A stretch of 49,303 bases of DNA, from positions 1,645,581 to 1,694,883 of the forward strand of contig CP091242.1 in NCBI GenBank assembly GCA_027627705.1. Direction: 5' to 3'. The notes under the pieces are model-generated. The model was given only the letters and a program-made list of their open reading frames with translations. It made no database searches and had not been told where the DNA came from. Source of the stretch: Hyphomonadaceae bacterium BL14. Its GTDB lineage: Bacteria; Pseudomonadota; Alphaproteobacteria; Caulobacterales; Maricaulaceae. Of this stretch, positions 23,715-32,605 are shown one piece after another; the first letter of the stretch is position 1; the number at the start of each line of letters is the position of its first letter. The translations under genes and the position numbers were made by a program.

Positions 23715-25553
23715 ATGCAGGCGACAGCGAAGGACTTGCCGCGGATTCTGGACGGGCTGTTTCCCTCAACACCAGCGCGGATGCTGGATCAAGGACAGCG
23801 CCGGGGCGCAGAGCCGGCCTACACCGCCTATGACGGCGCGAACTGGGTCTCGACCAGCTGGGGCGAGTATGCTGACCAGACCCGCCAGGCGGCGCGTGCC
23901 CTGATCGCCCTGGGCTTCAAGGCCGACGATGCGTGCGCCATCCTCGGCTTCAACCGGCCTGAATGGACCATTGCCGCCATCGCCGCGATGATGGCAGGCG
24001 GGCGCCCGGCGGGCGTCTACTGGACCAGCTCCGAACCGGAAATCGCGTATATCCTCCAGCACTCGGAAAGCCCGGTCTATCTGGTCGAAACCGCCGAGCA
24101 GGCGCGCAACGCCCTGGCGCTGAAAGCCGAATGCCCGAACCTCACCCACATCATCATGATGCAGGGGCCTGAGCCCGCGCCCGAGGGCGCGCTGAGCTGG
24201 GAGGCCTTCATGGCCAAGGGCGAGGCGCAGTATGACGACGAAGTCAGCGCCCGGCTCATGGCCATCAACGAGGCGACCATCGGCGCACTGATCTATACAT
24301 CCGGCACCACCGGCCCGCCCAAGGCGGTGATGCTCACCCACGGCAACATCTCGTGGAGTGCGGGCATGCTGTCGGAAATGTTCCAGCATCGCGAAGGCGA
24401 TACCGGCTTGTCCTACCTGCCTATCGCCCACATCGCCGAGCAGCAGGCGAGCGTGCATAATCACGTGGCGTCAGGCTCCAATCTGTATTTTGCACGCTCC
24501 ATGGAAACCCTGGCGGAGGATTTGAAGGTTGCCCGCCCGACGGTGTTCTTTGGCGTGCCGCGGGTCTGGGAGAAGTTCAACGAGGCCCTGCGCGGGCGTC
24601 TCGCCGAGGCGACAGGCCCCAAGGCCAAGATCGCCGCCTGGGCCATGGGCGTGGCCAAACGCTATCACGAGGCAGACATTGCCGGCCGCAATCCGGGGCC
24701 CATCCTGAGCCTGCAGATGGGTCTGGCGCGCAAGCTGGTGCTGAACAAGATCAAGGCGGCGCTGGGTCTGGACCGGGCGCGCATGCTGATCTCCGGCGCG
24801 GCGCCGATCTCCAGGGACGTCCTGGTGTTTTTCACCGGTCTCGATCTGGTGATCTATGAAGGCTACGGCCAGTCGGAGACCAGCGCGCCCACGGCCTTCA
24901 ATCAGCCTGGTGCCGCGCGTCTGGGATCCGTGGGGCGCATGATCGACCATATGGAGGCGCGCATCTCCGAAGAGGGCGAGCTGCAGGTCAAAGGGCCCAA
25001 TGTTTTTGCCGGCTATATGAAGAATAACGAAGCCACCGAGAACACGTTCACCCGTGATGGCTGGATGCGCACTGGCGATGTCGTGCGGATGGACGAGGAT
25101 GGCTTCGTCTTCATCACGGGCCGGATCAAGGACATCATTATCACCTCGGGCGGCAAGAACATCACGCCGGCCAATATCGAGACCGATCTGATGAATGATC
25201 CGCTGATCGAGCATGCAGTGGTGGTTGGCGATGCACGCCCCTATCTGACCGCGCTCGTGACGCTGAGCGAAGACGGGCTCGCCAAGTTCGCCAAGGCCAA
25301 AGGCATGGATTCGGGAGAGGCGCGCTCGAGCGACGCCCTGACCGGCGCGCTCCAGACGGCAGTGGATGGCGTCAACAAGCGCTACGCCCGGGTGGAGAAT
25401 GTGCGCAAATTCCGCGTCCTGCCCGCCGCCCTCACCGTGGAAACCGGAGAGCTGACGCCCACGATGAAGGTGCGGCGCAATGTGGTGACGGCGCGCAACA
25501 GCGCGCTGATCGAGGCGATGTACGCTGAAGGCCATGCCGGCGCCGATATCTGA
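23715..25553 (+). CDS. AMP-dependent long-chain acyl-CoA synthetase
   Basis: A 612-residue adenylate-forming ligase with the AMP-binding signature IYTSGTTGPPKAVMLTH (about residues 193-209), GYGQSETSAPTAFN and TGDVVRMDEDGFVFITGRIKDIIITSGGKNI near the C-terminus. It activates a carboxylic acid to its CoA ester via an acyl-AMP. The overall form is that of long-chain (FadD15-type) synthetases, the type found as atuH in acyclic terpene clusters. It has a good ribosome binding site (GGGAGG, 6 nt) after a 42-bp gap. Its end overlaps the Baeyer-Villiger gene by 20 bp, linking activation of the acid to ring opening. Confidence 0.9.
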   Translation: MQATAKDLPRILDGLFPSTPARMLDQGQRRGAEPAYTAYDGANWVSTSWGEYADQTRQAARALIALGFKADDACAILGFNRPEWTIAAIAAMMAGGRPAGVYWTSSEPEIAYILQHSESPVYLVETAEQARNALALKAECPNLTHIIMMQGPEPAPEGALSWEAFMAKGEAQYDDEVSARLMAINEATIGALIYTSGTTGPPKAVMLTHGNISWSAGMLSEMFQHREGDTGLSYLPIAHIAEQQASVHNHVASGSNLYFARSMETLAEDLKVARPTVFFGVPRVWEKFNEALRGRLAEATGPKAKIAAWAMGVAKRYHEADIAGRNPGPILSLQMGLARKLVLNKIKAALGLDRARMLISGAAPISRDVLVFFTGLDLVIYEGYGQSETSAPTAFNQPGAARLGSVGRMIDHMEARISEEGELQVKGPNVFAGYMKNNEATENTFTRDGWMRTGDVVRMDEDGFVFITGRIKDIIITSGGKNITPANIETDLMNDPLIEHAVVVGDARPYLTALVTLSEDGLAKFAKAKGMDSGEARSSDALTGALQTAVDGVNKRYARVENVRKFRVLPAALTVETGELTPTMKVRRNVVTARNSALIEAMYAEGHAGADI

Positions 25554-27018
25554 CGCCCCGCTGCCTGACCGCTGCGACGCCGTCATCATTGGTGCCGGCT
25601 TTGCCGGGATTGCCATGGGCCGGCAGCTGGACCGGGCCGGCGTGAGCGATTTTGTCATCCTGGAGCGCGCCAGCGGACCGGGCGGAGTCTGGCGCGCCAA
25701 CCGCTATCCCGGCGCGGCGTGCGACGTGCCGAGCCATCTGTATTCCTTCAGCTTCTTTCCCAACCCGGACTGGAGCCGGAAATTCTCGCCCCAGGCCGAA
25801 ATCCTCGCCTATCTGGACAGAGCCGCCGATGCCTTCGATCTGCGCTCGCGCATGCGGTTCGGTTGCACAGTGACGGGGCTCTTGTTTGTTCAAGACCAGG
25901 GCCGCTGGCGCGTCAGGCTGTCCGACGGACGCACGCTCTGCGCGCGCGCCGTGATCAGCGCCGTGGGCCAACTATCCGAGCCGGTGATCCCGGCCATTCC
26001 CGGCCTCGAGACGTTCGAAGGTCAAGTCGTGCACTCGGCTGAGTGGCCCGAGGACCTCGACGTGACCGGGCAGAACGTCGCCGTCATCGGCGCCGCGGCA
26101 AGCGCCGTGCAGCTCCTGCCCGAGATGGCGGAGCGTGCGGCGCACCTGACCGTGTTTCAGCGCACACCCAACTGGATCATCGACAAGCCTGATCGCCCGT
26201 TCACCGCGCTGGAGAAGGCCGCCTTCCGCCACGTGCACGGCTGGCATTGGCTTTACCGCACCGCCAGCTTCCTGATCCACGAAACCCGCTTTGCCGCCTT
26301 TCTGTCGGGCACGCTGGCAAATGCGTTTACCCGCTGGCGCATGCTGGCGCGGCTGAAGCGCGAGGTCCGCGATCCGGCCTTGCGCGCCAGGCTGACACCG
26401 GATTTTGCGCCGGGCTGCAAGCGCATCCTGCTGACCAGCGAGTTCTATCCCACCCTGCAGCGGCCCAATGTCACGCTGGACGATAGCGGCGTAGCGAGCA
26501 TCGGCCCGCGCGAGATCATCAATGGCCAGGGCAATCGCATCGCCGCCGACACGCTGGTCTTTGCCACAGGCTTCAAGGCGACGGAATTTCTGCCCACCAT
26601 CTCGGTCACCGGCCGGGACGGGCTGGATCTGCGCGCCGCGTGGGGCGACAGCCCGCGCGCCTATCGCGGCGTGGCCGTCCACGGCTTTCCCAATTTGTTC
26701 ATCCTCTACGGGCCGAACACCAATCTGGGCCACAACTCGATCATCTTCATGCTGGAGCGCCAGAGCGAATATACCGCCCGCCAGGTGCGCCGCCTGATCA
26801 CAGAAGACTGGCGCATTCTGGAAGTCACCGCGCAGGCCGAGGCGCATTTCAATCAGGTCATGCAGGCACGTCTCGCCCGCACGGTCTGGGCAGAGGATTG
26901 TCCCAGCTGGTACAAGACGCGCGACGGGGTGATCACCAATAACTGGTCAGGGCTCGCCACCTCCTTTGCATTGGCACTGGCGGGCGGCGATGATCAGGCT
27001 TGGTCAGCCTCCAGATGA
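25534..27018 (+). CDS. Baeyer-Villiger-type flavin monooxygenase
   Basis: A 494-residue FAD/NADPH enzyme with the first Rossmann motif GAGFAG (residues 20-25), GGVWRANRYPGAACD, and the type I Baeyer-Villiger fingerprint FEGQVVHSAEWP (residues 161-172), an exact match to FxGxxxHxxxWP. The second nucleotide motif reads IGAAASA, with Ala where a middle Gly is usual. Such enzymes insert oxygen next to a ketone, giving an ester or lactone. It overlaps the upstream synthetase by 20 bp, and its 3' end overlaps the oppositely oriented hydrolase by 25 bp. It is a plausible source of a terpenoid lactone for that hydrolase. Confidence 0.9.
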   Translation: MPAPISDAPLPDRCDAVIIGAGFAGIAMGRQLDRAGVSDFVILERASGPGGVWRANRYPGAACDVPSHLYSFSFFPNPDWSRKFSPQAEILAYLDRAADAFDLRSRMRFGCTVTGLLFVQDQGRWRVRLSDGRTLCARAVISAVGQLSEPVIPAIPGLETFEGQVVHSAEWPEDLDVTGQNVAVIGAAASAVQLLPEMAERAAHLTVFQRTPNWIIDKPDRPFTALEKAAFRHVHGWHWLYRTASFLIHETRFAAFLSGTLANAFTRWRMLARLKREVRDPALRARLTPDFAPGCKRILLTSEFYPTLQRPNVTLDDSGVASIGPREIINGQGNRIAADTLVFATGFKATEFLPTISVTGRDGLDLRAAWGDSPRAYRGVAVHGFPNLFILYGPNTNLGHNSIIFMLERQSEYTARQVRRLITEDWRILEVTAQAEAHFNQVMQARLARTVWAEDCPSWYKTRDGVITNNWSGLATSFALALAGGDDQAWSASR

Positions 27019-27923
27019 GGCTTGAGCCAGTCTCTGGCCCGCTCCAGCGAGGCGTCGGCTTCGCTGATCAACGGCGCGAACAGCTGAAAATCATGCCACA
27101 TCCCGGCCCAGACCTCGCACCGGGTCACCACGCCAGCAGCCTCCAGGGCTGCGTGCAGGCGCACCGAGTCGTCGAGCAGAATCTCGTCCTCGCCGACCTG
27201 GATGAAGACGGGCGGCAGATCGGAAAGATCGGAATACAGCGGCGAGGCATCCGGGTCGCGCGGGTCGAGCTGGCGCAAATACAGCTCCGCCCCGGCTTTG
27301 AGATTGCCCGGCGTCAGCATGGGATCGGCGTCCGCGCGCGTCTTCACGCTGTCGCCCGAGAGCGACAGATCGGTCCAGGGCGAGATCAGGTACAGCGCGT
27401 CCGGCAAGCCGCCGCCCGCATCGCGCTGGCGGATGAGGCTGGCCAGCGCCAGCCCGCCGCCCGCACTGTCCCCGGCCAGCAGGAGCGGGCCGTCCTCCTC
27501 GGCGCAGGCGAGCGCCAGCGCCGCAGCCCCATCCTCCACCGCCGCCGGGCAGGCATGTTCAGGTGCCATGCGGTAATCCACCGACACGGCGCGCCTGTTG
27601 AACAGGGCCGACAGGCGGGCCACCAGCGGTTTGTGGCTCTGGGCCGACCCGCGCGAATACCCGCCGCCATGAAAGAACAGGATCAGGCCCGGCTCCGGCT
27701 GGCGCGGGGTGAAAGCCAGCGCCGGCAGGCCGGCATAAGTGATGCGATCGATCACAATGCCTTTGGGCGCGGGCAGGCGATCACCGGCATGATCCATCCG
27801 CGCGCGTTGGACCTCGACAGACGAGTCGCGCGACAACGCGCTGCGCCCTACCTTGCGCGCCATGCGCCGGCCGAGATAGCGGCGCAATCCCAGCCCGCCC
27901 TGCCTGCCGATCCGTTCCAGCAT
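26994..27923 (-). CDS. GDXG-family alpha/beta hydrolase (lactone/ester hydrolase)
   Basis: A 309-residue hydrolase of the hormone-sensitive-lipase (GDXG) family. It carries the oxyanion motif HGGGYSRG, the nucleophile in GDSAGGG, the acid in GEDEILLDD and the base His in MWHDFQ, so the triad is complete. The monoterpene epsilon-lactone hydrolase MlhB belongs to this family. Lying between a Baeyer-Villiger monooxygenase and an Old Yellow Enzyme, it is a good candidate to hydrolyse the lactone or ester product. It is on the opposite strand to both: its end overlaps the monooxygenase gene and its ATG (AGGAGA 6 nt upstream) is only 14 bp from the divergent start of the next gene. Confidence 0.9.
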   Translation of the reverse strand: MLERIGRQGGLGLRRYLGRRMARKVGRSALSRDSSVEVQRARMDHAGDRLPAPKGIVIDRITYAGLPALAFTPRQPEPGLILFFHGGGYSRGSAQSHKPLVARLSALFNRRAVSVDYRMAPEHACPAAVEDGAAALALACAEEDGPLLLAGDSAGGGLALASLIRQRDAGGGLPDALYLISPWTDLSLSGDSVKTRADADPMLTPGNLKAGAELYLRQLDPRDPDASPLYSDLSDLPPVFIQVGEDEILLDDSVRLHAALEAAGVVTRCEVWAGMWHDFQLFAPLISEADASLERARDWLKPHLEADQA

Positions 27924-27937
27924 GAAAGTCTCCTGTC

Positions 27938-29215
27938 ATGACCCTGATGGCTTCATCTTTCACCCTGCCATGCGGCGTGACAATCGCGAACCGCCTTGCC
28001 AAAGCCGCGATGACCGAGGGCCTGGCCGAGGCAGGCGGCCGGGCAGGGCCACGGATTATGCGTGCCTACCGCGCTTGGGCGGAGGGCGGGGCCGGCCTGC
28101 AGATCACCGGCAATATTATGGTTGACCGACGCTATCGCGAGCGTCCAGCCAATATCGTGGTGGACGGTGAACAAAGCGCTGAGGCCAGGGCGGGCCTCGC
28201 GGCCTTCGCCGAAGCCGCGGCATCCGGCGGCGGCGTCACGATAGCGCAGATATCCCATGCCGGGCGTCAAAGCCCGAAAATCATCGCCCCCGAACCGGTG
28301 GGGCCATCCGCCGTCGCGGTGAAGTTGCCTGGCGGCGTGTTTGCCGCGCCGCGCGCGCTGACTGAAGCTGAACTCACCGACATTATCGCGCGCTTCGCTC
28401 ACACGGCGCGCTGCCTGACCGATGCCGGCTTCGACGGTGTGCAGCTGCATGCCGCCCACGGCTATCTGATCAGCGAGTTCCTCAATCCGCGCGTCAATCA
28501 GCGTGAGGACCGCTGGGGCGGGGCGCTGGAAAACCGCGCGCGCCTGCTGATCGAGACTGTGCGCGCAGTGCGGCAGGCTGTTGGTACGGACAGGGTGGTG
28601 AGCGTGAAGTTGAACTCGTCTGATTTTCAGAAGGGCGGATTCAGCTTTGAAGACTGCCTGGCGGTGGTGGCCCTGCTGGATCAGGAAGGCGTCGACCTGA
28701 TCGAGATTTCCGGCGGCAATTACGAACAACCCCGCATGATGGGGCTGCAAGGTCTGGAGCCGCTGTTCGATCCCGGCGCACGTGAGAGCACACGGGCGCG
28801 CGAAGCCTATTTCATGACCTATGCCCGCGAGGTCATCGCGGCAGCGAAGACGCCAGTGATGGTTACAGGCGGCTTCAGGACCGCCAAAGCCATGACTGAA
28901 GCGCTGGAAGATGGCGTGGCGGTGATCGGTCTGGGCAGGCCCTTGTGCGTCGACCCGGACGCCCCGGCCAGGCTCCTGCGCGGTGACTGGGACTGGCTGC
29001 CCGCCTGGGAGACCCAGCTGAGGATCCATCCGGTTTTCACCGCTGCCTTTCCTGACGAGGTACGCCGGGTGGTGGAGGGGCTGGCCTTGATGGCATTCTT
29101 TTACCGCAACATAATACGGCTCGGGAACGGCAAGACCCCAAAGCGCTCGATGAGCCTGATGGCGGCGCTGATCGCCCACCAGATCACCGAACGCGAAGAC
29201 GCCAAGCGCATGTAA
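27938..29215 (+). CDS. NADH:flavin oxidoreductase (Old Yellow Enzyme family)
   Basis: A 425-residue FMN enzyme with the TIM-barrel pattern of OYE/2,4-dienoyl-CoA reductase-like proteins: AAMTEGLAE near the N-terminus, AQISHAGRQSP, GFDGVQLHAAHGYLISEFLNP and NQREDRWGG. It lacks the C-terminal FeS and FAD domains of full 2,4-dienoyl-CoA reductase. Members reduce the C=C bond of enones, for example carvone. The ATG at 27938 (alternative 27947) has no clear ribosome binding site, because the upstream 14 bp separate it from the divergent hydrolase start. It may be expressed by read-through from the upstream plus-strand genes. Confidence 0.87.
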   Translation: MTLMASSFTLPCGVTIANRLAKAAMTEGLAEAGGRAGPRIMRAYRAWAEGGAGLQITGNIMVDRRYRERPANIVVDGEQSAEARAGLAAFAEAAASGGGVTIAQISHAGRQSPKIIAPEPVGPSAVAVKLPGGVFAAPRALTEAELTDIIARFAHTARCLTDAGFDGVQLHAAHGYLISEFLNPRVNQREDRWGGALENRARLLIETVRAVRQAVGTDRVVSVKLNSSDFQKGGFSFEDCLAVVALLDQEGVDLIEISGGNYEQPRMMGLQGLEPLFDPGARESTRAREAYFMTYAREVIAAAKTPVMVTGGFRTAKAMTEALEDGVAVIGLGRPLCVDPDAPARLLRGDWDWLPAWETQLRIHPVFTAAFPDEVRRVVEGLALMAFFYRNIIRLGNGKTPKRSMSLMAALIAHQITEREDAKRM

Positions 29216-29239
29216 CGCCCTCCGGCGAGTGTTCCGGAC

Positions 29240-32200
29240 CTAGCGCCCCGCGCCGAACCCGCCGCGCCAGGCGCGCGCGCCGCCTACATCGGACAGCGTG
29301 CCGGCCAGCGCAGACAGGCGCGGATCGGCGGACCGGCCCGTGCTGTCGGACACCAGCGCGAACGCTTCGCGGTGGCGGCTTTCCGCCATCGCCGCGCCAT
29401 AACGCGCCTCGACCCGCTCCAGCCCCGCCCGATCCTCGGCCAGCGCATAGGCCAGCGCGGCGCGCAACACATCATGGGATTCGGCATCATCAAGCGGGGT
29501 GTCATCGCGCCAGCGCTCACCCAGCACCGCCTCCAGACGGCGGCCCGCCTCATCCCAGCGGCGGGCATCCCAGGCGATATCGGCGCGCAGGCGATCTGCC
29601 TCGCTCGAGCGGTCGCCGCTGATCAGCACCAGGGCCTGATCGGCACGATTGAGCCCGGCCAGAGCGCGGGCCTGCAGGATGCGCCGCGACGCGACGAGCT
29701 CCTGCGGCAAGCCGGCCATGCGCGTGCGCTCGATGGCGTTCAAGGCAGATTCAGCATTACCGTCCATAAGATGGACCTGCGCCAGCTCCTCGGCGATCTG
29801 GGCGCGCGCCAGGCTAGTCATGGTTACATCAGGGCTGAGCTGATGTTCGAGCAGCTGGGCGGCGCGGTCAAACAGGCCAATTTCCACAAGACGGCGCGCG
29901 ATGCGCCGCACGATGCGGTGACCGGAGGGACCTTGAGGCGTCAGTTCATGATTGCCGTACCACAGCGCCAGCGCCTGCATCGGGTCCATGCGGTCAAACC
30001 GCTCGCCCTCGAACAGTCTGCGGAATTCCTCCTGCATGTCGACACCCAGCTGGCGCGCCACACGGCTACCGGGAAAGCGCGCCTGGGCGGAAGCCATGAT
30101 CGCGAAGGCTTCTTCGTAGCGCCCGGCCTCGGCATAGGCCGTACCCAGCATGCCTGCGACGGCCTGCTCCACCTCGTCGCCGCGCCAGCGATAAAGCAAG
30201 CCTTCCAGCTGGATAGCCGCCACATCGGCGCTGATGCGCTCATGGGTCATCTCAAGGCGCGTCTTCTCGAGCAGGGCGCGCGCCTGGATGGGCGTCCAGG
30301 GATCACTGTCCAGCGCCGCATAGCGTGCAACGGCCAGATCAATATCACCTTGCGCCGCTGCCAGCCCGGCCAGCGCGAACGCTGTCTCGGCGCGGGCGCG
30401 CAGGTCGGCCGGTTCGGCCAGAGCGCGATCAATCCAGGCACTGGCACCGCCCAGATCCTGACTGTTCAGCGACGCAATGGCGGCTGCAGCCGACATGCGT
30501 GCGCGCCAGACCGGGTCCATGAAGAACAGTGCATCACGCCCTTCTTCAAACAGGCGGCGGGCGCGCGGCCAGTCGCCCCGCGCAGCCGCCAGCAGACCCT
30601 GCCACGGCCGCGCCGCTGTATCATTGACGAGCGCAGGGTGGGCGAAATACTGCTCAGCTTCGCCCAGGCGTCCGGCCATGTAGGCGGCCGCGCCGTGCAT
30701 GGCCGCAATCTCGGGCGCGGTCTCGTATTCGGGACGCAATTGCACGGCGAAGCGGACAACGCCGGCCGATTCGTTCGCCATCTCCCAGGCCAGTAAAAAG
30801 CGGGCCAGCGCCAGCACACTTTCAGGGTCCAGCGCGCGCGCCTGACGTTCATGATGGTGCCGCCCCTCCAGGAAGGGCTGATCGCCGCGCCAGCGCTCGA
30901 AATCGAGGAAGCCGGGCGATACCGGCGCATCAGCGCCCGCCGTCAGGGCAGGGTCCGACGCGCGCGACAACGTGAGACCGCCCGGACGGACAAGCTCCGC
31001 CCCGCCCGGGCGCATGATGAAGGACAGGCCGTCGGACAAGGGCTGGACTGCAGCACCATGCGTGGAAGCGAGGATCACCGCATCCGCAAAGCGGCGCTCG
31101 TCAGGCACGCCGGTCATGCGCCCGTCTGCGGCCAGTACGAACAGCCGGTCGCCAACCACCGGGTCGTCCAGTTCAACCACGGAGCGGGCCCCGGTCACCG
31201 CCATGCGCAGCACGGCGGGCCGCCCGGCCCCGGTATCGCGCGCCAGCCGCACCGGGCGCGGTGCCTCAGACAAGGAATCGGCCAGCGTAATGGTCCAACT
31301 CGCGCCCGCCGCGCGCGCTTCAGCCAGCGTCGCCGCAGTGGTCTCGAAGCGTAGCGCGGTGTGGCCCGGGCCATAGACCGGCCGGGCATTGCGCACCCGC
31401 GTCGATGGGGCCAGGTCCAGCGCGCTCAGATCCAGTTCGGCCCCTGCATCAAACACAATCCAGACCGCGCCCGCACGGCGGAACACGGCTGCGCCGGGCA
31501 GCGCGGCCCAGGGGAAATGCAGGCTTACCGCGCCGCCTGCCCCGGGCTGCACGCGCACCCGCACAATGCCGTCCTGCGGAACCGGGTCGGTCCGCACCTC
31601 AATGGCAGGCGGGCTCAGGTCCGGGGCATCGGTTTCAAAAAGCTCCGGAGTTTGCGTAGGGCGTGGCTCCGGACCTGGCTGTTGCTCAGGCTGGATTTGA
31701 GATGGTTCAGGCACCGATCTGGCCGCCGGTGCCTCGGGCGCAATGCCGTTCTCATCAGCAAACGCCTGCAAAGCGGCCAGCGCCGCATTCGCCGCTGACT
31801 GCGTGCGCGCGGCATCGACGGTCAGCTCCCCCGGCGCATCTGACCGGGCCCGCAGGCTCGCCCCATCTTCCAGGCGGAACACCAGAATGAAGTTTTGCCC
31901 GCCATCGCGCTCACGGCGGACAGACTGGATGAAGCGGGGCGGCGCGCCCAATAGGTCGGCCAGATCAATTTCGGCCTCGCGCGCAAACCGCAGGCGCATT
32001 TCCTCGGCGCTCTGCTCCAGCGTCCACGCCACTGGCTCAGGCCAGGTGAAAATCATGCGCGTCCAGTCGCTGGCCTCACCAACGCGCACACTGGCGGCCA
32101 GAGGCGGCAACGGGGCTGCAGCGGCCTCTGCAGCTTGTGCTGCTGCGGCGTCGCGCGCGGTTTGCGCCTCACGCTGGCGGCGAACGAAATCGCTGACCAC

Positions 32201-32605
32201 TGGCGCGAGCGCCGGGCTTCCCGGTGCCGCCAGATCAAGCGCGATCACGTTGTGGGAAACAGACACACGGGGCTCGATGGCGCGGTTGAGCGCCAGACGC
32301 AACGTGCGCCCGTCAGCGTCCAGACGGGCCATGGCGACGATATCCGGAAGCGAGTCGCGCACCGCGCTGGCATCCAGACTGACCGCTTCAGACAGGCGCG
32401 CGACCAGCACAGCGCCCGCCGCCACATCGGCTTCAGCTGACAGCGCGCCGCCGGAGGCTTCAGGCAAAGTGATTAACAGGCGTGCGGTCACGCCGGTGCG
32501 CTCCACCGACACACTGGCCGGAACCTGCGCCCCGGCCGCACCTGCCACCAGCACCGCCAGGGCTGCGCCGATCAGGGCGCGCAGGTCAGTCCACCGCCGC
32601 GACAC
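29240..32605 (-). CDS. Large secreted TPR protein in the fliL operon
   Basis: A 1121-residue protein, last in the leftward flagellar operon. A signal peptide or anchor (about residues 9-27) is followed by two AMIN-like beta segments (about 28-125 and 165-260), a proline/glutamine-rich linker (about 280-330), a further beta-rich part and a long alpha-helical TPR-like region (about 590-1100: LGEAEQYFAHPALVND, GRYEEAFAIMASAQARFPG, NAESALNAIERTRM). I recognise no named family. The GTG at 32605 with GGAGG 6 nt upstream is preferred over the GTG at 32626. It overlaps the motE-like gene by 20 bp. A periplasmic, motor-associated or polar scaffolding role is inferred from the context and domain types only. 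Confidence 0.75.
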   Translation of the reverse strand: MSRRWTDLRALIGAALAVLVAGAAGAQVPASVSVERTGVTARLLITLPEASGGALSAEADVAAGAVLVARLSEAVSLDASAVRDSLPDIVAMARLDADGRTLRLALNRAIEPRVSVSHNVIALDLAAPGSPALAPVVSDFVRRQREAQTARDAAAAQAAEAAAAPLPPLAASVRVGEASDWTRMIFTWPEPVAWTLEQSAEEMRLRFAREAEIDLADLLGAPPRFIQSVRRERDGGQNFILVFRLEDGASLRARSDAPGELTVDAARTQSAANAALAALQAFADENGIAPEAPAARSVPEPSQIQPEQQPGPEPRPTQTPELFETDAPDLSPPAIEVRTDPVPQDGIVRVRVQPGAGGAVSLHFPWAALPGAAVFRRAGAVWIVFDAGAELDLSALDLAPSTRVRNARPVYGPGHTALRFETTAATLAEARAAGASWTITLADSLSEAPRPVRLARDTGAGRPAVLRMAVTGARSVVELDDPVVGDRLFVLAADGRMTGVPDERRFADAVILASTHGAAVQPLSDGLSFIMRPGGAELVRPGGLTLSRASDPALTAGADAPVSPGFLDFERWRGDQPFLEGRHHHERQARALDPESVLALARFLLAWEMANESAGVVRFAVQLRPEYETAPEIAAMHGAAAYMAGRLGEAEQYFAHPALVNDTAARPWQGLLAAARGDWPRARRLFEEGRDALFFMDPVWRARMSAAAAIASLNSQDLGGASAWIDRALAEPADLRARAETAFALAGLAAAQGDIDLAVARYAALDSDPWTPIQARALLEKTRLEMTHERISADVAAIQLEGLLYRWRGDEVEQAVAGMLGTAYAEAGRYEEAFAIMASAQARFPGSRVARQLGVDMQEEFRRLFEGERFDRMDPMQALALWYGNHELTPQGPSGHRIVRRIARRLVEIGLFDRAAQLLEHQLSPDVTMTSLARAQIAEELAQVHLMDGNAESALNAIERTRMAGLPQELVASRRILQARALAGLNRADQALVLISGDRSSEADRLRADIAWDARRWDEAGRRLEAVLGERWRDDTPLDDAESHDVLRAALAYALAEDRAGLERVEARYGAAMAESRHREAFALVSDSTGRSADPRLSALAGTLSDVGGARAWRGGFGAGR

